Assembly: GCA_028565635.1 (NCBI GenBank)
Contig: JAOXYB010054168.1
Coordinates: forward strand, 1 to 11,339
Direction: 5' to 3'
Source: Phoronis ovalis
Lineage: Eukaryota > Phoronida > Phoronidae
Length of the DNA: 11,339 bases
Shown: positions 11,301-11,339 of the stretch, piece by piece
How positions within the stretch are numbered: position 1 is the first letter of the stretch
Layout: the number at the start of each line of letters is the position of its first letter
Notes under the pieces: model-generated
The model's input: only the letters and a program-made list of their open reading frames with translations
What the model was told of the DNA's origin: nothing
Database searches by the model: none
Position numbers and translations under genes: made by a program

Positions 11301-11339
11301 ATTCTTGCCATCTGCATTTAGTCTATATCCTGAATTACA
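2207..11339 (-). CDS. Multi-exon gene of tandem calcium-binding EGF-like domains, 5' part outside the window
   Basis: Seen: fourteen intact 123-bp exons and one partial exon on the minus strand. All have AG acceptors, GT donors and phase-1 borders at both ends, so any subset can be joined in frame. Each encodes D-x-D-E-C1-x6-C2-x3-C3-x8-C4-x-C5-x12-C6, and each has the C-x-[DN]-x4-[FY]-x-C-x-C motif for Asp/Asn beta-hydroxylation. Known: this is the cbEGF domain of fibrillins, fibulins, Notch and many matrix or receptor proteins. Such domains fold in the extracellular space or secretory lumen with three disulphides, and tandem copies form calcium-stiffened rods. Only five residues lie between C6 and the next C1, the fibrillin-like spacing. 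Inferred: a secreted or membrane-anchored adhesion, matrix or receptor protein. The intact part gives about 574 residues. No signal peptide, TB domain or catalytic domain is in view, so the family cannot be fixed. Confidence 0.85.
2360..2655. other. AT-rich insertion in the intron upstream of the last cbEGF exon
   Basis: Compared with the matching introns at 4024-4297 and 7452-7724, the homology breaks at about 2360 and resumes at about 2655 (TGTATTATAG...). The extra 295 bp or so contain ACATGTACATGTACATG (2453-2469) and direct repeats such as CTCAAAAAGAAAAC (2500) and CTCATAAAGAAAAC (2574). No terminal inverted repeats or target duplication are evident, so the element type is unknown. Confidence 0.55.
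2900..2966 (-). pseudogene. Truncated class-2 cbEGF exon ending in a micro-inversion
   Basis: From a gtatga donor upward, the sequence encodes CGCNSGYRLNGDGKNCN in the normal cbEGF frame and then T, F, G, G. Beyond about 2960 the homology stops. The N-terminal half of the domain (C1-C3 and its acceptor) is absent. In its place are 7 unrelated bases and 20 bases (2967-2986) that match a class-3 exon in the opposite orientation. No convincing acceptor lies next to it, so it is probably not spliced in. Confidence 0.72.
3078..3200 (-). CDS. cbEGF exon, class 3
   Basis: Acceptor gttttcag, donor gtaata (weaker than the usual gtaaga), 123 bp, phase 1-1. It has the class-3 consensus with CSDTIGSFICGC, and NSGYRLNADSKN before C6 (Ser for Gly, also seen in the exon at 10499). 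A 20-base piece of this class of exon appears inverted inside the neighbouring damaged exon at 2967-2986. Confidence 0.88.
3508..3668 (-). other. Conserved acceptor plus 53-codon PVGDKVM open frame
   Basis: The acceptor tttttag (TAG at 3669-3671) is followed in phase 1 by V-PVGDKVMIFFNLAKLVFIS, then FSKKIIVCLNPKNVN and on to ...TTCDCY and TAG at 3508-3510. The middle part is fairly hydrophobic. It lies 233 bp downstream of the class-1 exon at 3901. Confidence 0.35.
3901..4023 (-). CDS. cbEGF exon, class 1 (subtype a)
   Basis: Acceptor tttttacag, donor gtaaga, 123 bp, phase 1-1. The frame is open: D-I-D-E-C-AENTHD-C-AQI-C-SNTMGRFI-C-G-C, then NSGYRLNSDGKN before C6. It lacks an in-frame ATG near its start, so simple ORF calling misses it, but the splice sites and cysteines leave little doubt. 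The closest copy is at 7329-7451, with which it shares NSDGKN and the upstream intron. Confidence 0.87.
4298..4420 (-). pseudogene. Dead class-2 cbEGF exon: lost acceptor, stop codon, missing cysteine
   Basis: The sequence aligns over the full 123 bp with the exons at 6210 and 7725 without an indel and keeps a gtatga donor. The acceptor CAG has become AAA (4421-4423), the Glu codon of D-x-D-E-C is now TAA, and the C1 codon TGT is CGT (Arg). There are also CAT to CAC and GAT to TAT changes just before C2. Because flanking exons are phase 1, skipping this exon leaves the reading frame intact, which would explain how it could decay without killing the gene. Confidence 0.88.
4644..4766 (-). CDS. 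cbEGF exon, class 3, Gly at first ligand position
   Basis: Acceptor gttttcag, donor gtaaga, 123 bp, phase 1-1. The exon begins GC, so the split codon is GGC and the domain opens G-I-D-E-C. This removes the first side-chain calcium ligand of the cbEGF consensus, although all six cysteines and CSDTIGSFICGC are intact. In the mature message its 3' neighbour is probably the exon at 3901, because the exon between them (4298-4420) has lost its acceptor. Confidence 0.88.
5174..5211 (-). other. Conserved acceptor plus short PVGDKVM open frame
   Basis: The acceptor tttttag (TAG at 5212-5214) is followed in phase 1 by V-PVGDKVMIFFK and TGA at 5174-5176. It sits 229 bp downstream of the class-1 exon at 5440. 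Confidence 0.35.
5440..5562 (-). CDS. cbEGF exon, class 1 (subtype b)
   Basis: Acceptor tttccag, donor gtaaga, 123 bp, phase 1-1. The domain has C-AVNTHD-C-AQT-C-SNTMGRFI-C-G-C and NSGYRLNADGKN before C6. The sister copy is at 8870-8992. Both share an upstream intron ending in the stretch around 'ttctgtgtattagtaaaagc', which separates subtype b from subtype a. Confidence 0.89.
5814..5936 (-). CDS. cbEGF exon, extra (supernumerary) copy, hybrid flanks
   Basis: Acceptor tatacag, donor gtgaga (the only GTGAG donor here), 123 bp, phase 1-1. The protein reads [23 protein letters not shown] with NSGYILNADGKK before C6. Its upstream intron matches those of class-1a exons (3901, 7329), while the exon body is closer to class 2. 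It makes the unit around 5202-7108 four exons long instead of three. It is best explained as a product of unequal crossing-over between two unit types. Confidence 0.87.
6210..6332 (-). CDS. cbEGF exon, class 2 (gtatga donor subtype)
   Basis: Acceptor is a long T-run ending in tttttag, donor gtatga, 123 bp, phase 1-1. There is no methionine at the right place for a plain ORF call, but the frame is open throughout: [27 protein letters not shown], with NSGYRLNVDGKK before C6 and Asn after it. It is the intact counterpart of the dead exon at 4298 and a close relative of the one at 7725. Confidence 0.86.
6539..6661 (-). CDS. cbEGF exon, class 3
   Basis: Acceptor gttttcag, donor gtaaga, 123 bp, phase 1-1. 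It matches the class-3 consensus except that the residue two after C5 is Leu rather than Ser (CNLGYRLN). The upstream flank, over 400 bp, is almost identical to the flanks of the exons at 3078 and 4644. That flank includes an ATCGATCGAT palindrome and the CTCCAACTAGTATTTGCTGC stretch. Confidence 0.89.
6934..7118 (-). other. Conserved acceptor plus 61-codon PVGDKVM open frame
   Basis: The acceptor attttag (TAG at 7119-7121) is followed in phase 1 by V-PVGDKVMIFFKCSKICFSKK, then IIICLNPKNVNMQQILVGEF and on to ...CRLIIDR and TGA at 6934-6936. This is one of the two longest versions of the frame found after each class-1 exon. No known domain is recognised. It may be an alternative 3' exon or intron sequence open by chance. 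Confidence 0.35.
7329..7451 (-). CDS. cbEGF exon, class 1 (subtype a), Glu at first ligand position
   Basis: Acceptor ttacag, donor gtaaga, 123 bp, phase 1-1. The exon starts with AA, so the split codon made with the preceding exon's G is GAA (Glu), giving E-I-D-E-C in place of D-I-D-E-C. The remainder reads C-AENTHD-C-AQS-C-SNIIGRFI-C-G-C with NSDGKN before C6. The upstream intron is nearly the same as those of the exons at 3901 and 5814. Confidence 0.88.
7725..7847 (-). CDS. cbEGF exon, class 2 (gtatga donor subtype)
   Basis: Acceptor attttcag, donor gtatga, 123 bp, phase 1-1. The domain opens D-L-D-E-C rather than D-I-D-E-C. It has [16 protein letters not shown], with TSGYRLNVDGKK before C6 and Asn after it. 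The D-L-D opening is shared with the dead exon at 4298-4420, so those two are the closest pair. The second ligand region and hydroxylation motif are intact. Confidence 0.87.
8074..8196 (-). CDS. cbEGF exon, class 3
   Basis: Acceptor gttttcag, donor gtaaga, 123 bp, phase 1-1. All six cysteines and the CSDTIGSFICGC motif are present. Private changes from the class-3 consensus are TENIHD (Thr to Ile between C1 and C2) and GYGLNADG (Arg to Gly before C6). Neither affects a cysteine or a calcium ligand. Confidence 0.88.
8625..8659 (-). other. Conserved acceptor plus short PVGDKVM open frame
   Basis: The acceptor gttttag (TAG at 8660-8662) is followed in phase 1 by (D)-PVGDKVMIFF and TAA. It lies 211 bp downstream of the class-1 exon at 8870. 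The Gly codon is GGA here, GGC or GGT in sister copies. Confidence 0.35.
8870..8992 (-). CDS. cbEGF exon, class 1 (subtype b)
   Basis: Acceptor tttatag (TAG, not CAG), donor gtaagg, 123 bp, phase 1-1. The protein has CAANTHDC and SNTMGRFICRC, then NPGYRLNADGKN before C6. By eye it differs from the exon at 5440-5562 at four bases, all non-synonymous (Val/Ala, Gly/Arg by two changes, Ser/Pro), with no silent difference. Both share the same upstream intron type, so they are recent duplicates. Confidence 0.88.
9269..9391 (-). CDS. cbEGF exon, class 2 variant
   Basis: Acceptor cttccag, donor gtaagg, 123 bp, phase 1-1. Cysteines are intact: [23 protein letters not shown]. The loop before C6 reads NSGYRLNAVGKN, where Val replaces the Asp found in most copies. 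It lies in the class-2 position, between a class-1 exon and a class-3 exon. It lacks the KKCN ending and gtatga donor of the class-2 exons at 6210 and 7725, so it represents a second subtype. Confidence 0.88.
9468..9687 (+). repeat. Left terminal inverted repeat of the transposon
   Basis: 220 bp, running from CTGTTGATC to the stretch ATCTCGCCAGATGTCGCCG. It pairs with 10123-10321 with only scattered mismatches by eye. It carries about 21 extra bases near 9573-9593 (around TAATGTGTAACGTCG) that the right arm lacks. Confidence 0.88.
10021..10044. repeat. Short hairpin inside the transposon
   Basis: AACTGTG and CACAGTT form 7-bp inverted arms around a 10-base centre that is itself partly self-complementary. 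It sits in the unique centre of the transposon. Its function is unknown. Confidence 0.5.
10123..10321 (-). repeat. Right terminal inverted repeat of the transposon
   Basis: 199 bp, beginning CGGCGACATCTGGCGAGAT and ending GATCAACAG. It is the reverse complement of 9468-9687 apart from scattered substitutions and the roughly 21-bp length difference. Confidence 0.88.
10499..10621 (-). CDS. cbEGF exon, class 3
   Basis: Acceptor gttttcag, donor gtaaga, 123 bp, phase 1-1. Six cysteines are in register, with CSDTIGSFICGC carrying the hydroxylation motif. The C5-C6 loop reads NSGYRLNANSKN, and the residue after C6 is Val instead of the usual Asp, giving C-V-D-I-D-E-C into the next domain. The 3' intron (towards 9391) is the one enlarged by the transposon. 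The upstream flank still resembles the other class-3 flanks but is the most diverged of them. Confidence 0.88.
10622..11293 (-). other. Intron upstream of the class-3 exon at 10499
   Basis: 672 bp between the partial exon at 11294 and the exon at 10499. It is recognisably homologous to the 667-700 bp introns at 3201, 4767, 6662 and 8197 (for example 'ctacattaagatattcattactatg'), but it is the most diverged of them. It has lost the ATCGATCGAT palindrome and the CTCCAACTAGTATT stretch. Apart from the PVG-type frame (11055-11152), no other exon is visible. Confidence 0.6.
11055..11152 (-). other. Conserved acceptor plus short hydrophobic open frame downstream of the partial exon
   Basis: After tatttag (acceptor at 11153-11155) a phase-1 frame reads (T)-P-V-G-S-V-T-M-S-F-F-F-L-L-A, then R-I-I-V-R-I-S-V-V-I-L-L-I-G-L-Y-L and TAG. 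The second half looks like a membrane span. It is homologous in position and start to the frames ending at 8659, 7118, 5211 and 3668. It could be an alternative terminal exon, a fossil, or chance. Confidence 0.3.
11294..11339 (-). CDS. cbEGF exon, partial at window edge (3' end of exon)
   Basis: Only the last 46 bases of the exon are inside the window, encoding the C5-C6 part CNSGYRLNADGKNCD. The donor is gtaagtcc, one of the best in the array. Unlike all other exons, its last base is A rather than G. Spliced to the exon at 10499-10621, which begins AC, the split codon becomes AAC (Asn) instead of Asp. Asn is also accepted as the first calcium ligand in cbEGF domains. Its position just upstream of a class-3 exon, and the PVG-type acceptor 142 bp downstream, suggest class 1. 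Confidence 0.75.

Larger units (their letters stand above)
2010..11339 (-). repeat. Higher-order tandem array, about 1.54-kb unit of three cbEGF exons
   Basis: Introns as well as exons repeat. Using the marker CCCACGGGG (diverged at both ends), units start at about 2010, 3659, 5202, 7109, 8650 and 11143. The spacings are 1649, 1543, 1907, 1541 and 2493 bp. The basic unit carries, in transcript order, class 3, class 2 and class 1 exons. The 1907-bp unit has one more exon. The 2493-bp unit contains the 854-bp transposon. The 1649-bp unit has about 300 bp of extra AT-rich DNA and a truncated class-2 exon. Confidence 0.9.

Noticed and set aside
2010-11339. CRISPR-like or satellite repeat array
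   Set aside because: The repeating unit is 1.5 kb with spliced coding exons. It is a gene-internal duplication, not a short repeat-spacer array or non-coding satellite.

Overview
This window looks like AT-rich animal (metazoan) nuclear DNA. The evidence is a long series of short, regularly spaced exons on the minus strand. Each encodes one calcium-binding EGF-like (cbEGF) domain, and the exons are separated by AT-rich introns of about 200-700 bp with GT...AG borders. One domain per symmetrical phase 1-1 exon is the arrangement known from fibrillin-like and other extracellular matrix or receptor genes. I cannot name the species or the gene. No TB, kinase, sushi or other partner domain is visible.

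Layout. The minus-strand gene runs right to left, and its 5' part lies beyond the right edge. Reading in transcript order I see a partial exon at the right edge (11294-11339) and fourteen intact exons with low coordinates 10499, 9269, 8870, 8074, 7725, 7329, 6539, 6210, 5814, 5440, 4644, 3901, 3078 and 2207. There are also two dead exons, a full-length one at 4298-4420 and a truncated, partly inverted one near 2900. Every full-length exon, including the dead one at 4298, is exactly 123 bp (41 codons). Splicing them head to tail gives a rod of cbEGF domains with spacing C-x6-C-x3-C-x8-C-x-C-x12-C. The first calcium ligand of each domain is a codon split over the splice junction.

The exons fall into three sequence classes that recur in the same order (class 3, 2, 1 in transcript order), each with its own intron flank. 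The array is therefore a higher-order tandem repeat of about 1.54 kb, present about five times (starts near 2010, 3659, 5202, 7109 and 8650, plus a partial sixth from 11143). One unit carries an extra exon (5814-5936), one has gained about 300 bp and lost most of an exon (2010-3658), and one carries a transposon.

A non-autonomous DNA transposon (9468-10321) with roughly 200-bp terminal inverted repeats and a TA target duplication sits in the intron between exons 9269 and 10499. Three paralogous introns preserve the empty target site.

Downstream of every class-1 exon there is a conserved splice-acceptor-like site. It is followed by a short phase-1 open frame starting [V/D/T]-P-V-G (P-A-G in the leftmost copy). 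These may be alternative or fossil 3' exons. The leftmost, next to a (TCCGCC)4 microsatellite at 1985-2008, is the best candidate for a real terminal exon. Positions 1-1886 hold nothing I can assign.
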